Positions 7,035-16,083 of a stretch of DNA of 64,000 bases are shown in pieces; the stretch's first letter is position 1; every line of letters starts with the position of its first letter. Made by a program: the position numbers and the translations under genes. This stretch comes from Opitutia bacterium (lineage in GTDB: Bacteria; Verrucomicrobiota; Kiritimatiellia; CAIQIC01; Lenti-01), in the NCBI GenBank assembly GCA_009928955.1, contig SABN01000003.1, forward strand, positions 1 to 64,000, written 5' to 3'. The notes under the pieces are model-generated. The model did no database searches. It had not been told where the DNA came from and worked only from the letters and a program-made list of their open reading frames with translations.

Positions 7035-8885
7035 ATGCCGGGAATTTTCTTTGCCATAGCAACTGATGGAACGCCACTCGACAGCGCATGGCTGGAAACA
7101 GGACTGAAGCGCTTAGCTTCCTTCTCTGGAACGGCGCAAACGGCATCCGCTTCGCCCGGGTTGTTCGTCGGTCTGCATTGCGTGGGCTTGTTGGGCCACA
7201 GCCATGCCCGGCGGAATGCCCTTGAATGTTGGGCGTATGGACTGGTTTTGCCCATGGAATCCCGCCAAGCGGGCGGCGAAACGTGTTCTTCCGCCGAGCA
7301 CGCCCTTCAAGCCTATGAAAAGCACGGGGTGGGGTTCAGCCAGCACCTCCAGGGCGAATTCCAAGTGGTGCTGCGCGACGGCGAAACGGTGCTGGCGGCC
7401 AACGACCGATTTGGCCTTCGGCCCTGGTATGCCTGCAAACAGGCCGGATGCCTGATCCTCTCGCCCGCCGTGAAGGGGCTTCTCCCCTTGTTGCCCGGCG
7501 CGCCCGAGTTGGATCCCGTTTCAGTGGCGGGATTCCTCACCTTCAACAAGATCCGTCTGGGAAACCGCACCATGGTCAAGGGGGTGGAGGTATGGCCTCC
7601 GGCCTCACTGCTGATCCAGACAAAAGGAAAACCGGTTTCGCAACGGTCCACGTGGACGTTCCAATACAACGATTCCATGTCCGAAGAGCCGGCTTCGGAC
7701 TCCGCCATCGATGCATTGGTTGTCGCCTATCGGGAAGCCATGCGCCGGCACGCGGCCGTCCAAGCCGGTCGCCGCGTGGGAATTTCATTGAGCGGTGGAT
7801 TGGACTCGCGAACCATGGTGGGCGCGTTGGCCCCCGATGAAGCCAAACGGTTCAGCGCGCACACCTACGGGTTGTCCGATTCCGATGAAGTGTTGCTGGC
7901 GGGGCAGGTGGCCTCCACGGCGGGCATGCCCCACTTCTTCTATCCCATGGAGGCCGATGACTTCATCCGGCATGCCGACGTCACGGCGGATGTGAGCGAC
8001 GAAATGGATCTGTTCGTTCAAGGCGCCCAACATCTCTGGCTTGTCCCGGCCGCCGCATCCGTTGATGTGATGATGACGGGCTTGGATCTGGATGTGACCC
8101 TGGGCGGGATTTACCTCACGCCCGATGTCCTGGGTGCGCGCAACGACGTCGAGGTCCTCGACCTGCTCCGCAAGCGCAACCGGATCTTCACCGAGGAGGA
8201 ATTGGGCCTCTTGGCGGGGCCGTCGCTCCGCAACGACCGGCAGGCGCCGTATGATTTCGCCCGGGACCTGATCCGGGCGCTTCCGCAGAACCATCCCGCC
8301 GCCAAATACGATCTTTTCATCAACCAATACAGCATGCGCCGGGTGATTTTCGCCCGGTACGGCCAGATCCGCAACTACATGGAAACGGCAACGCCGATGC
8401 TGGACTACCATTTCATCGATTTGGTGTTGAAGTTGCCCACCCGGCAACGGGCCGGACATGCCACGTTCCAGCCCTTCCTCAACCGCCTTTGCCCCGAACT
8501 GTGCCGCATTCCGTATCAACGGACCACGTTGCCTCCCTGCGTCCCGGTCCGTTTCTGGGCCGACGCGGTCCGCATCGAGCAGGAGCGCGAAAAACTGTAT
8601 TTTCGCATCTGGCGCGAAACCCACGGCGAGATCCGGGTCCCGTACCGCCGTTATTACACGAATTTCGACGAATGGCTGCGTGAATCCCCCGCCTGGATTT
8701 CGTTTGCGGATCAACGGCTTCTCGACCCGGCCGCTCGCATCTATGGCATGGGGATTGCGGAGCCCCAGGCCGTCCGGCGATTCGTGGAGGAACATCGCCA
8801 AGGCCAGGTGTCGCGGCGCCAGCAGATCGTTTGCCTTCTCAGCCTGGAGGCCTACCTCCGCCGCTTTTTCGATGCGCATGAATGA
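7035..8885 (+). CDS. asparagine synthetase-like protein lacking the glutaminase cysteine
   Basis: A 616-residue homologue of AsnB with a class II amidotransferase domain (about 1-200) and an ATP-pyrophosphatase synthetase domain (about 220-600). The PP-loop 'GISLSGGLDSRTM' is intact. The N-terminus reads 'MPGIFFAIA' instead of MCGI: the Cys2 nucleophile that releases ammonia from glutamine is replaced by Pro, so glutaminase activity is not expected. 'MTGLDLDVTLGGI' stands where AsnB has GGEGADEVFGGY. It may use free ammonia or another amine, or catalyse adenylation-dependent amide formation as in asparagine-synthetase-like ligases and cyclases. The start at 7035 has an upstream AGAAGGGTGG. 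It sits between the chimeric asnB remnant and a complete asnB. Confidence 0.85.
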   Translation: MPGIFFAIATDGTPLDSAWLETGLKRLASFSGTAQTASASPGLFVGLHCVGLLGHSHARRNALECWAYGLVLPMESRQAGGETCSSAEHALQAYEKHGVGFSQHLQGEFQVVLRDGETVLAANDRFGLRPWYACKQAGCLILSPAVKGLLPLLPGAPELDPVSVAGFLTFNKIRLGNRTMVKGVEVWPPASLLIQTKGKPVSQRSTWTFQYNDSMSEEPASDSAIDALVVAYREAMRRHAAVQAGRRVGISLSGGLDSRTMVGALAPDEAKRFSAHTYGLSDSDEVLLAGQVASTAGMPHFFYPMEADDFIRHADVTADVSDEMDLFVQGAQHLWLVPAAASVDVMMTGLDLDVTLGGIYLTPDVLGARNDVEVLDLLRKRNRIFTEEELGLLAGPSLRNDRQAPYDFARDLIRALPQNHPAAKYDLFINQYSMRRVIFARYGQIRNYMETATPMLDYHFIDLVLKLPTRQRAGHATFQPFLNRLCPELCRIPYQRTTLPPCVPVRFWADAVRIEQEREKLYFRIWRETHGEIRVPYRRYYTNFDEWLRESPAWISFADQRLLDPAARIYGMGIAEPQAVRRFVEEHRQGQVSRRQQIVCLLSLEAYLRRFFDAHE

Positions 8886-8969
8886 GGAGGTCGAAATGTT
8901 CCGTGCGAATGACAGGACATCGGCGCCCCTTGCGGATCGGCGCCATCCATTGCCTTGCGGGAAACCACC

Positions 8970-10772
8970 ATGTGCGGCATCTTAGGATATTGGGAGGCGA
9001 AGCGGGGCGCCTCTGCGCTGCTCCCGCGCCTGCGGGACGGGCTGGATCTCATCCGGCATCGCGGCCCCGATGACCAGGGGATCTGGACGGAGGATCCGCA
9101 TCCCGTGGGCTTGGCGATGGTGCGGCTATCCATCCAAGACCTCAGTTCGGCCGGGCACCAGCCCATGCTCGGCGGAAACCAGCGCTTTGTCATCGTTTAC
9201 AACGGTGAAATTTTCAATTTCAAGGAACTCCGCCCGGCGCTGGAATCGCAGGGCGTGCCGTTCCACAGCCATACCGACACGGAGGTTTTGTTGAACCTGT
9301 GGCACCGGGAAGGGGCCGCCTGCCTGAACCGGCTCAACGGCATGTTCGCGTTCGCGCTGTATGATCGGACGGAAAAAACGCTCCATCTCGTTCGCGACCG
9401 GTTTGGCATCAAACCGCTCTATGTGGCCACCGGTTCCGGCCGCCGGGTGTTCTGCTCGGAAATCAAAGGCCTGCTGCCCTGGGCGCGTTGTGGCGACTTC
9501 CCCGGTTGGGAGTTGAACGAGGATCGCCTGGGCGAATACATGCTGTTCCGCCACGTGGCCGGACGCGAAACCCTGATCCGGTGCGTGGAGCGAGTCCTTC
9601 CCGGCGAGCATTGGACGATCCGCGAGGATGGGACCACGACCCGCGAGCTTTGGTACGACCTCAATGCCCGGGCGCTCGAACTGGAGCCCGATCCGGACGC
9701 TCCCTACGATGAATGCGCCGCCAAGGAGGAAATCGGGGGGCTGCTGCAGGATGCCATCCGGTTGCGAATGATCAGCGATGCGCCGGTCGGCATATCGTTG
9801 AGCGGGGGCGTGGACAGTTCGCTCGTGACCTGCTTGCTCCGTCAACACCGGCCCGAGCCGATCAACACCTATTCCATCGTGTTCGATCCCGAAGACGCCT
9901 GCGGGCGCAACGACATCGACGAATCCCCCTTTAGCCGGTGGATCGCGGAAAAGTGCTCCACCCGGCACCATCCGATCCGGCTGAAGGAGGAAGAGTTCTG
10001 CGCCCTGTACCTGAAGGCGGCTTGGCTCAACGATGAGCCGATCAATTTTCCAAACTCGCTGGCGGTTCACCTGTTCTCTCGCATTGCGCGGCCGGAATGC
10101 ACGGTTCTTCTGGGCGGCGAAGGGGCCGACGAAGTGTTCGGGGGGTATTCCTTTTTTGCCGACCGGAACAAGCTCGCGCCGATGAAACATGCGGTGTTGA
10201 CCCCGGAATTCGCGGATCCGCTGGTCCGCGCTTCCTCTTATCAACTGCCTTGGCACGACCATGTGCTTGCCTTGCCCCTGCGTTCTCCGGTAAAAAAAGA
10301 AATCGTGCTGTGCATGCACACCTACTTGCAATCGGTTGAAAACCGGCTGGACAAGATGTCCATGGGGGCCAGTCTGGAGTTCCGGGTTCCTTTCTTGGAT
10401 TATCGGGTGGTGGAGGCGGGACTGAAGCTTCCGGCCGAAGGGTTGGTCAGCCCTGGCGGCGTCACCAAGGCCGTCATCAAGCGCCTGGCCGAGGACCATA
10501 TGCCGCGAGAGCAGATTTATCGGAAAAAGCTGGGGCTCAGCACGCCGCTGAATGAATGGATGGCCAATCCGGCGCGCCTCGGGCATCATCTGGATCTCCT
10601 CCGCCCGCATCCATTCCTGCGGATGGAGGGCATCCGCGCTCTTCTGCGCGCCCACCGCGCGGAGCCCGACACCCGGATCCATTCCAAGACCGGGAGGCTT
10701 TGGCTTCTGCTCAATCTGGAAGTGTGGCATCGGATGTTCATCGAGCAGATGCGCCCCATGGACGATGGGTGA
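8970..10772 (+). CDS. asnB: asparagine synthase (glutamine-hydrolysing) family amidotransferase
   Basis: A 600-residue complete AsnB-type enzyme. Start chosen at 8970 so that Cys2 is the N-terminal nucleophile (MCGILGYWE). Glutaminase domain: 'IRHRGPDDQG', 'RLSIQDLSSAGHQPM', 'YNGEIFNFKELR'. Synthetase domain: PP-loop 'GISLSGGVDSSLV', 'LLGGEGADEVFGGYSFF' and the C-terminal 'SMGASLEFRVPFLDYRVVE'. In polysaccharide loci such proteins are often thought to amidate sugar carboxylates (WbpS-like) rather than make asparagine; with several copies here that is the likelier role, by inference. Upstream 84 bp contain no convincing gene. Confidence 0.9.
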   Translation: MCGILGYWEAKRGASALLPRLRDGLDLIRHRGPDDQGIWTEDPHPVGLAMVRLSIQDLSSAGHQPMLGGNQRFVIVYNGEIFNFKELRPALESQGVPFHSHTDTEVLLNLWHREGAACLNRLNGMFAFALYDRTEKTLHLVRDRFGIKPLYVATGSGRRVFCSEIKGLLPWARCGDFPGWELNEDRLGEYMLFRHVAGRETLIRCVERVLPGEHWTIREDGTTTRELWYDLNARALELEPDPDAPYDECAAKEEIGGLLQDAIRLRMISDAPVGISLSGGVDSSLVTCLLRQHRPEPINTYSIVFDPEDACGRNDIDESPFSRWIAEKCSTRHHPIRLKEEEFCALYLKAAWLNDEPINFPNSLAVHLFSRIARPECTVLLGGEGADEVFGGYSFFADRNKLAPMKHAVLTPEFADPLVRASSYQLPWHDHVLALPLRSPVKKEIVLCMHTYLQSVENRLDKMSMGASLEFRVPFLDYRVVEAGLKLPAEGLVSPGGVTKAVIKRLAEDHMPREQIYRKKLGLSTPLNEWMANPARLGHHLDLLRPHPFLRMEGIRALLRAHRAEPDTRIHSKTGRLWLLLNLEVWHRMFIEQMRPMDDG

Positions 10773-10839
10773 CGCGCCCGGGAAGCCTATTCGCTGGAAT
10801 CCAATGAATCTCCATGTGCCGCAAAACAAAGAGGACCCC

Positions 10840-12177
10840 ATGAATCGCATTTTTCTTCCGATCGAAATCAAAGTGCGGGAATTCCACAGCAAATTGCTGT
10901 TCGCCCTTTTTGCGGCGGAGCGTGGATTCGAGACCGTGTTGGGGGGGCAGTTGGAGTTGATTGACCGCATGCCCCGCCTCGGAAACGGGATCTACATCGA
11001 TAAAAGCACGGCCATCACCAAGCGGGAATGGTTCAAGAAGTGCCGGCAAATGGGGAATTACGTGGCGGCTTGGGACGAGGAGGGGTTGCTGTACCTGGAC
11101 GATGAGGTGTATCACGCGACCCGAATGGATCCGGAATCGTTCGGGATGACGGATTTGTTTTTCACCTGGGGGCCTCATCACACCCGGACCATTTTGGCGA
11201 AATATCCGGACGCGGCGGACCGCGTGGTGCCGGTGGGCAATCCCCGGATGGATTTGTTGAGGCCGGAGTTCATCGGATACTGCGACGACCGTGTGGCGGA
11301 ACTGCGGCGCAAGCATGGACGGATGATCCTGATCAACACCAATTTCGCCAGTTACAATTATGCCAAAGGGCCCGAGGCGGCGGCCAAGTTGAATGATCCC
11401 TATCCGATCAAAAGCATGCGCGCGCTCACGGAGGGATGGGCTCAGTTTCAAAAAGAGGGGTTTGAATCCTTTGCGGCGGCGGCCCAGGCGATCTATGACG
11501 CGTTCCCGGACCACACGGTCGTCATCCGGCCGTGTCCGTCGGAAGCCAGCGGGCCGTGGCGCCAGCTGTTCGATGGCAAGGAGCGCGGTTTGGTGTCGAA
11601 GGAAGGCAATGTCATCGATTGGATTCATGCCGCCGAGGCCTCGATGCAGTTCAATTGCACGACCGGGGTGGAGGCCTATTTGATGGGCAGCCCATCCGTG
11701 GCCTATCGGCGGGTGAGGTCCCCCGTCTATGACACGCCGCTTAGCATCGCCTGCAGCCTGGAGGCGTTCACCGTCGAGGAATTGCTGGCGCAATTGCGCC
11801 GCATCGTCGATGCCGTTGCCGGAGGGAAGCCCCGGCCCCGGCCGATGTCAACGATCGCGGTGGGGGATTATATGGCGGCGCTGGATGGCGCCACCTCCTG
11901 CGAGCGGATTCTCGCGGAAATCCAGCGCCGGGATTTCAGCCCCAGGCCTTATGCGCTGCCCGCCCTTCCGCTCATCAAGCGAATTTGGCGCGCTTGGCTT
12001 CGCGTGGTTCGACGGCCGGATCCGTTGGACATCCAGTATTACCGGGAGAAATTCCCCGGTTTCTCCGTGGAAGAAGCGCGCGAGGTCGCGTTGGCGTTTT
12101 CGCGCGCCACGGGACGGTTCAAGAACGTCCGCATCGTTGGCGCCGGCCGCAACATCATCCGCGTTTGCCCCATATGA
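10840..12177 (+). CDS. surface carbohydrate biosynthesis protein (GT-B-like, TIGR04396-type)
   Basis: A 445-residue cytoplasmic protein resembling the family called surface carbohydrate biosynthesis protein, distantly related to CDP-glycerol glycerophosphotransferases. Visible pieces: 'FLPIEIKVREFHSKLLFALF', 'GGQLELI', 'YIDKSTAITK', 'FFTWGPHHTRTIL', 'VPVGNPRMDLLRPEF', 'INTNFASYN', 'VVIRPCPSE', and 'FNCTTGVEAYLMGSPSVAYR', a probable nucleotide-sugar binding end. ATG 10840 is preferred because GAGG lies 6 bp upstream and the ORF extension overlaps asnB. It overlaps the next gene (ABC exporter) by 4 bp. Probably transfers a sugar or glycerol-phosphate unit; the substrate is unknown. Confidence 0.75.
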   Translation: MNRIFLPIEIKVREFHSKLLFALFAAERGFETVLGGQLELIDRMPRLGNGIYIDKSTAITKREWFKKCRQMGNYVAAWDEEGLLYLDDEVYHATRMDPESFGMTDLFFTWGPHHTRTILAKYPDAADRVVPVGNPRMDLLRPEFIGYCDDRVAELRRKHGRMILINTNFASYNYAKGPEAAAKLNDPYPIKSMRALTEGWAQFQKEGFESFAAAAQAIYDAFPDHTVVIRPCPSEASGPWRQLFDGKERGLVSKEGNVIDWIHAAEASMQFNCTTGVEAYLMGSPSVAYRRVRSPVYDTPLSIACSLEAFTVEELLAQLRRIVDAVAGGKPRPRPMSTIAVGDYMAALDGATSCERILAEIQRRDFSPRPYALPALPLIKRIWRAWLRVVRRPDPLDIQYYREKFPGFSVEEAREVALAFSRATGRFKNVRIVGAGRNIIRVCPI

Positions 12178-13949
12178 ACGCCGCCGAATCGATGCTCGTC
12201 CCGTCCGGCCCCGCGCGATCTCCCGGGCGGTCCGGCATCGCGGCCGTCTTCGCCTACTTTGTTGGCCGTTATCCGGGGCGGACGATCGTTTCCATCCTAT
12301 GCCTTGTTCTTTCGGGCGTCGCGGAAGGGGTGAGCATCGTGCTGTTCATGCCCCTGCTGCAGCGGCTAACCGAAGGCGACATGACGGCGGGGGGGCGGTT
12401 GGGCGACGGGGTGTTCGCGCTGTTCGATGCCGCCGGAATCGCGCCGACGCTGCCGGCGCTGCTGGGGTTCATCGTGGCGGGTTTGGCCCTGAAGGGCGTG
12501 CTCTTTTGGGCGGCCATGAGCAAGGTCGGAGGCACGGTGTCCAGCGTGACCACGGACCTGCGGCTGGATTTGCTCCGGGCGATGATGCGCGCGCGCTGGA
12601 GCTATTTCACCAATCAGCCGGCGGGGCAGTTCGCCAATGCGATCGCCTCCGAGGCGCTCAAGGCCTCCGGCGCCTACTTGAGCGCCGCCTACATCCTTGC
12701 CTGTGCGGTTCAGCTTGCGGTCTACGCGGCGCTGGCTTTTCTGCTTTCATGGCAAACGGCGCTGGCCGGACTGGGAGCCGGGCTGCTGTTCGTGGGGTTG
12801 ATGCACCGGCTCATCCTCGTCAGCCGGCGGACGGGAAAGCAGCAGGTGGCCTTGCTCAAATCCGTGACCGGACGCATTGTCGACATGCTCCATGGCTTGA
12901 AGCCGATCCGCGCGATGGCGCGCGAGTCGGCTCTGGTGGATTACCTGGAGGCGGAGGCGGAAGCGCTCAATTCCGCCCAACGGACCGAGGTGCGCGCCGC
13001 CGCCGCGGTTGCGGCCGCGCAGGAGCCGGTGATGGCCGCCGTCATGGCGCTCGGTCTCTATGTCGTGATGGGATGGAACCTGATGCCGTTCTCCGCCCTG
13101 CTCGTTCTCGCGTTCCTCTTTTCGCGCCTGTTCAACCAGGTGAATCAGATGGTGCAGCATTACCAGAGGTTCGTCTCGTATGAGAGCGCCTTTTTCTCCA
13201 TTCGCGGACGGATAGACGAGGCGGAAGCCCGGCGCGAATCGGCTTTGGGCTCGCCGCCGCCGCGACCGCTGCGGCGCGGAATCTCGCTGCGCGGAGTGGT
13301 CTTCCGCTATGGCGACCAAGTCATCCTGAATGGCCTCACGCTCGAATTGCCCGCGCGGAGTTGGACGGCCTTGATCGGCCCCTCGGGAGCGGGGAAGACG
13401 ACGCTGCTGGACCTGATTGCCGGGCTTCAAACCCCCCAAGGGGGGGAAATCCTGCTGGACGATCAGCCGCTTTCGGAAACCTCGCTGGTCGGTTGGCGGC
13501 GGAATATCGGCTATGTGCCGCAGGAAATGCTGTTGCTCCACGGCTCCGTGCTTTCCAATGTGACGCTGGGCGAGCCGGATCTCACGCGCGCGGACGTGGA
13601 AAACGCGCTGCGCGAAACGGGCGCGTGGGAGTTCGTGGCCGCGATGCCGCAGGGGATGGATACGCCGGTGGGGGAGAGGGGCTCGCGCCTTTCGGGCGGG
13701 CAGCGGCAGCGCATTGCTCTGGCCCGGGCGCTGGTGCGCAAGCCGGAACTGCTGATCCTCGATGAAGCCACGGCTTCGCTCGATCCCGAAACGGAGCGGG
13801 CCTTGTGCGAGACCTGGGCCCGCCTGGCGCGCACGACGACCATCCTCGCCATTTCTCATCAGCCCGCCGTGGCGCAGGCTGCGGACCGGGTGTACGAAGT
13901 GCGCAACGGCATGGCCGTGCCGGTGCGGAAAGGAGCGGGGATGGCATGA
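12174..13949 (+). CDS. ABC transporter ATP-binding/permease protein (MsbA/PglK-type exporter)
   Basis: A 591-residue half-transporter: six-helix transmembrane domain (about 25-330) followed by a nucleotide-binding domain with Walker A 'GPSGAGKTT' near residue 401, signature 'LSGGQ' near 506 and Walker B 'LLILDEA' near 526. Fused TMD-NBD exporters in glycan clusters usually flip lipid-linked oligosaccharides (PglK) or lipids (MsbA), so it is a good candidate flippase for the glycan built here. The start overlaps the previous stop (ATGA) and the stop overlaps the next start (ATGA), so the whole block is translationally coupled. Confidence 0.9.
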   Translation: MNAAESMLVPSGPARSPGRSGIAAVFAYFVGRYPGRTIVSILCLVLSGVAEGVSIVLFMPLLQRLTEGDMTAGGRLGDGVFALFDAAGIAPTLPALLGFIVAGLALKGVLFWAAMSKVGGTVSSVTTDLRLDLLRAMMRARWSYFTNQPAGQFANAIASEALKASGAYLSAAYILACAVQLAVYAALAFLLSWQTALAGLGAGLLFVGLMHRLILVSRRTGKQQVALLKSVTGRIVDMLHGLKPIRAMARESALVDYLEAEAEALNSAQRTEVRAAAAVAAAQEPVMAAVMALGLYVVMGWNLMPFSALLVLAFLFSRLFNQVNQMVQHYQRFVSYESAFFSIRGRIDEAEARRESALGSPPPRPLRRGISLRGVVFRYGDQVILNGLTLELPARSWTALIGPSGAGKTTLLDLIAGLQTPQGGEILLDDQPLSETSLVGWRRNIGYVPQEMLLLHGSVLSNVTLGEPDLTRADVENALRETGAWEFVAAMPQGMDTPVGERGSRLSGGQRQRIALARALVRKPELLILDEATASLDPETERALCETWARLARTTTILAISHQPAVAQAADRVYEVRNGMAVPVRKGAGMA

Positions 13950-14731
13950 GCACCATCGTCGAGTTCATGGGATTGCCCGGATCTGGCAAAAGCGCGCTGG
14001 CGCGGTTGTTGCTTGCGGAGTCGAAGAGAAGTGGATCCTGCGCTTGGCTGCCGAACGACGCGGCGCTGGTCCGGTGCCTTCGTCGACGGAATGACGGCGT
14101 GTTGAGGAACGCATTGAAGAAACTTCCGCCGCCCGCATGGGAATCCCTTTTCGGAAGCCGCCATACGCTGGCGGAATTGACCCGATTTGCGGGATCTCAC
14201 CCGGCGCTGTTCGCCTTTGTTTTTGAAGTCTTGAACCGCCGTCCGATGCCGTTGGATTGGCGGACCTGCATTCTCCATGCGTTTTTCAAGAAGGCCGCCG
14301 AACGGCTGCTGATGGATGAATTCTTGTCCTCCGGCGAAAAGGTGTTTGTCGAGGAGGGGTTCGCGATGGGCGTTTTCACCTTGTTGGACGGCCTGTCCGG
14401 CCCCCCGAACGAAGAAGATGTCCAGCGGTATTGCCGGCATATGCCGGTTCCGCAGGCGGTCATCTGGGTGGACGTCGATCCCGCCCAATGTGCCGCGCGC
14501 CTGAAAAAGAGGATCGAGTTGCCTTTGCTGTGGGCGGGGTGCTCGGCGGCGGCCTTGCTGGATCGGCTGTCCGATGGCCGGCGCTGTTTGGAAATCGCCG
14601 CGAGCGAAATCGGGGCGCGGAACATTCCCGTCGCCCGGATTTCGAACCCGGACGGCCGTCTCGATGGGGTGTGGCCATCCGCCTGGCAGTGGGTGCTGAG
14701 CGGGATGGCTTCGGGATCGGTCTCCCTATGA
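13946..14731 (+). CDS. P-loop NTPase, nucleotide/sulfate kinase-like
   Basis: A 261-residue protein with an N-terminal Walker A 'FMGLPGSGKSALARLL' (residues 7-22). 'VFVEEGFAMGVF' and 'VIWVDVDPAQCAARLKKR' resemble the Walker B and LID regions of adenylate, shikimate or APS-kinase-like enzymes. No known kinase subfamily was recognised with certainty. It is coupled by 4-bp overlaps to the ABC exporter upstream and a GT4 downstream, so it probably phosphorylates or sulfates a glycan precursor, or prepares such a donor. This role is inferred from context. Confidence 0.65.
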   Translation: MSTIVEFMGLPGSGKSALARLLLAESKRSGSCAWLPNDAALVRCLRRRNDGVLRNALKKLPPPAWESLFGSRHTLAELTRFAGSHPALFAFVFEVLNRRPMPLDWRTCILHAFFKKAAERLLMDEFLSSGEKVFVEEGFAMGVFTLLDGLSGPPNEEDVQRYCRHMPVPQAVIWVDVDPAQCAARLKKRIELPLLWAGCSAAALLDRLSDGRRCLEIAASEIGARNIPVARISNPDGRLDGVWPSAWQWVLSGMASGSVSL

Positions 14732-15975
14732 GCTTGCGCGTCTGCATGGTGATCTACCACTACTGGCCCGGACCGGAGGGGGGGACCGAGCGGCAGTGCC
14801 GCCGGTTGGCCTCCGCCTTGTCGCGGCGGGGAGTGGCCTGCACCGTGTTGACCGCGCGGACGGATCGCGGCGCGCCGGCGCGCGCGCGGGACGGCGAAGT
14901 GCGCATCGCGCGCATGCCGATCCTGGAGGGAGTGTTGCGTCGTCCGGCCTTGGGCCCGGGGCCGGGGGCGCGCGCCGCCGGAACGGCGTCCGCTTCGCGG
15001 TCTCCGGGCCGGGCCGCCCGCCTCGCCGCCGCCGGGGTGGCGTGGCTCAACGCGCTGGGCTTCCAGGTCGCGGGCGCCCTGTTCTTGTGGCGCCACGCGC
15101 GGGAGTTCGATGTGATCCACGTGCACACCTCCGAGTGGATCGCCGGGTGGGCCGTGTGGGTCGGCCGCCGCATCCGGCGTCCGGTGCTCTGCAAGGGGGC
15201 GACCACGCCCGCCCTGCCGCCCTCGACCCGGCGCGTGCCGTTTGGGCGGATCTGGGACCGCGTGCGGATCGAGGCGGAATTCGTGGCCTTGAGCGACGCC
15301 ATGGCCTCGGGCTTGAAGGCGGCGGGCGTTCCGGACCGGCGGATCCGCGTGATTCCCAACAGCGTGGAACTTCCCGATCTGAGCGGGCGCCGCGAGGAGG
15401 CCGGACGGGTGCTGTACGTCGGCAACCTGACGCAGAACGAGTGGAAGGCCTTCGACGTGTTGTTCGACGCCTGGGCGAAGGTGCATGCCGCGGGGACGGG
15501 CGCGCGGCTGCATGTGCTGGGCGGGGGCGATCCGGCGCCTTGGAAGCGCTATCTGGATGAGCGCGGATGCCGGGCTTCCGTCGTCTTCGAGGGCTTCGTG
15601 CGAAACCCGGACGAGCAATATGCGCGCGCCGCGTTGTTGGTGCTTCCTTCGAGACAGGAAGGCATGTCGAATGCGCTGCTCGAGGCGCAAAGCTGGGGAA
15701 TCCCGGCGGTCGTTTCCAATATTCCGGCGAACCGATCGGTCGTGGACGAGGGCGTCAATGGGCTCGCTGTGCCCGTCGGCGAGGCGGAGGCTTTGGCTTC
15801 GGGCATCCTGCGTCTGCTGGGCGACGCGCCCTTGCGCATCCGTCTGGGGCAGGCCGCCCGAAGCCGGATGGAAGCGGGATATTCCATCGATTCCGTGGTG
15901 GAAAAAACCCGGAAGGCGTACCAAGCGCTGTTGCGTGGTCCGGACGGGATCCCGGCAGGCGGGAGGAGGCCATGA
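14728..15975 (+). CDS. glycosyltransferase family 4
   Basis: A 415-residue GT-B retaining glycosyltransferase. N-terminal acceptor domain starts 'VCMVIYHYWPGPEGGTERQC' (the Gly-rich loop of GT4), and 'VIHVHTSEWIAGW' follows. The donor domain has 'RVIPNSVELP', 'VLYVGNLTQNEWKAFDVLFDAW' and the E-x7-E motif in 'EGMSNALLEAQSWGIPAVVS'. A 4-bp overlap (ATGA) with the preceding gene fixes the start. It is a clear paralogue of the GT4 at 23153-24418, sharing several long near-identical blocks. Donor sugar unknown. Confidence 0.9.
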   Translation: MSLRVCMVIYHYWPGPEGGTERQCRRLASALSRRGVACTVLTARTDRGAPARARDGEVRIARMPILEGVLRRPALGPGPGARAAGTASASRSPGRAARLAAAGVAWLNALGFQVAGALFLWRHAREFDVIHVHTSEWIAGWAVWVGRRIRRPVLCKGATTPALPPSTRRVPFGRIWDRVRIEAEFVALSDAMASGLKAAGVPDRRIRVIPNSVELPDLSGRREEAGRVLYVGNLTQNEWKAFDVLFDAWAKVHAAGTGARLHVLGGGDPAPWKRYLDERGCRASVVFEGFVRNPDEQYARAALLVLPSRQEGMSNALLEAQSWGIPAVVSNIPANRSVVDEGVNGLAVPVGEAEALASGILRLLGDAPLRIRLGQAARSRMEAGYSIDSVVEKTRKAYQALLRGPDGIPAGGRRP

Positions 15976-16083
15976 AGCGGTTCCTCGCATATGGAGGCGG
16001 CCCAGACGGCGCCTCCGCGCCAAGCCGCCCGGATGGGTTTTCGGCAATGAAGGAGAGCAAGCGGTTTGAAGGAGGGTTTCGGC

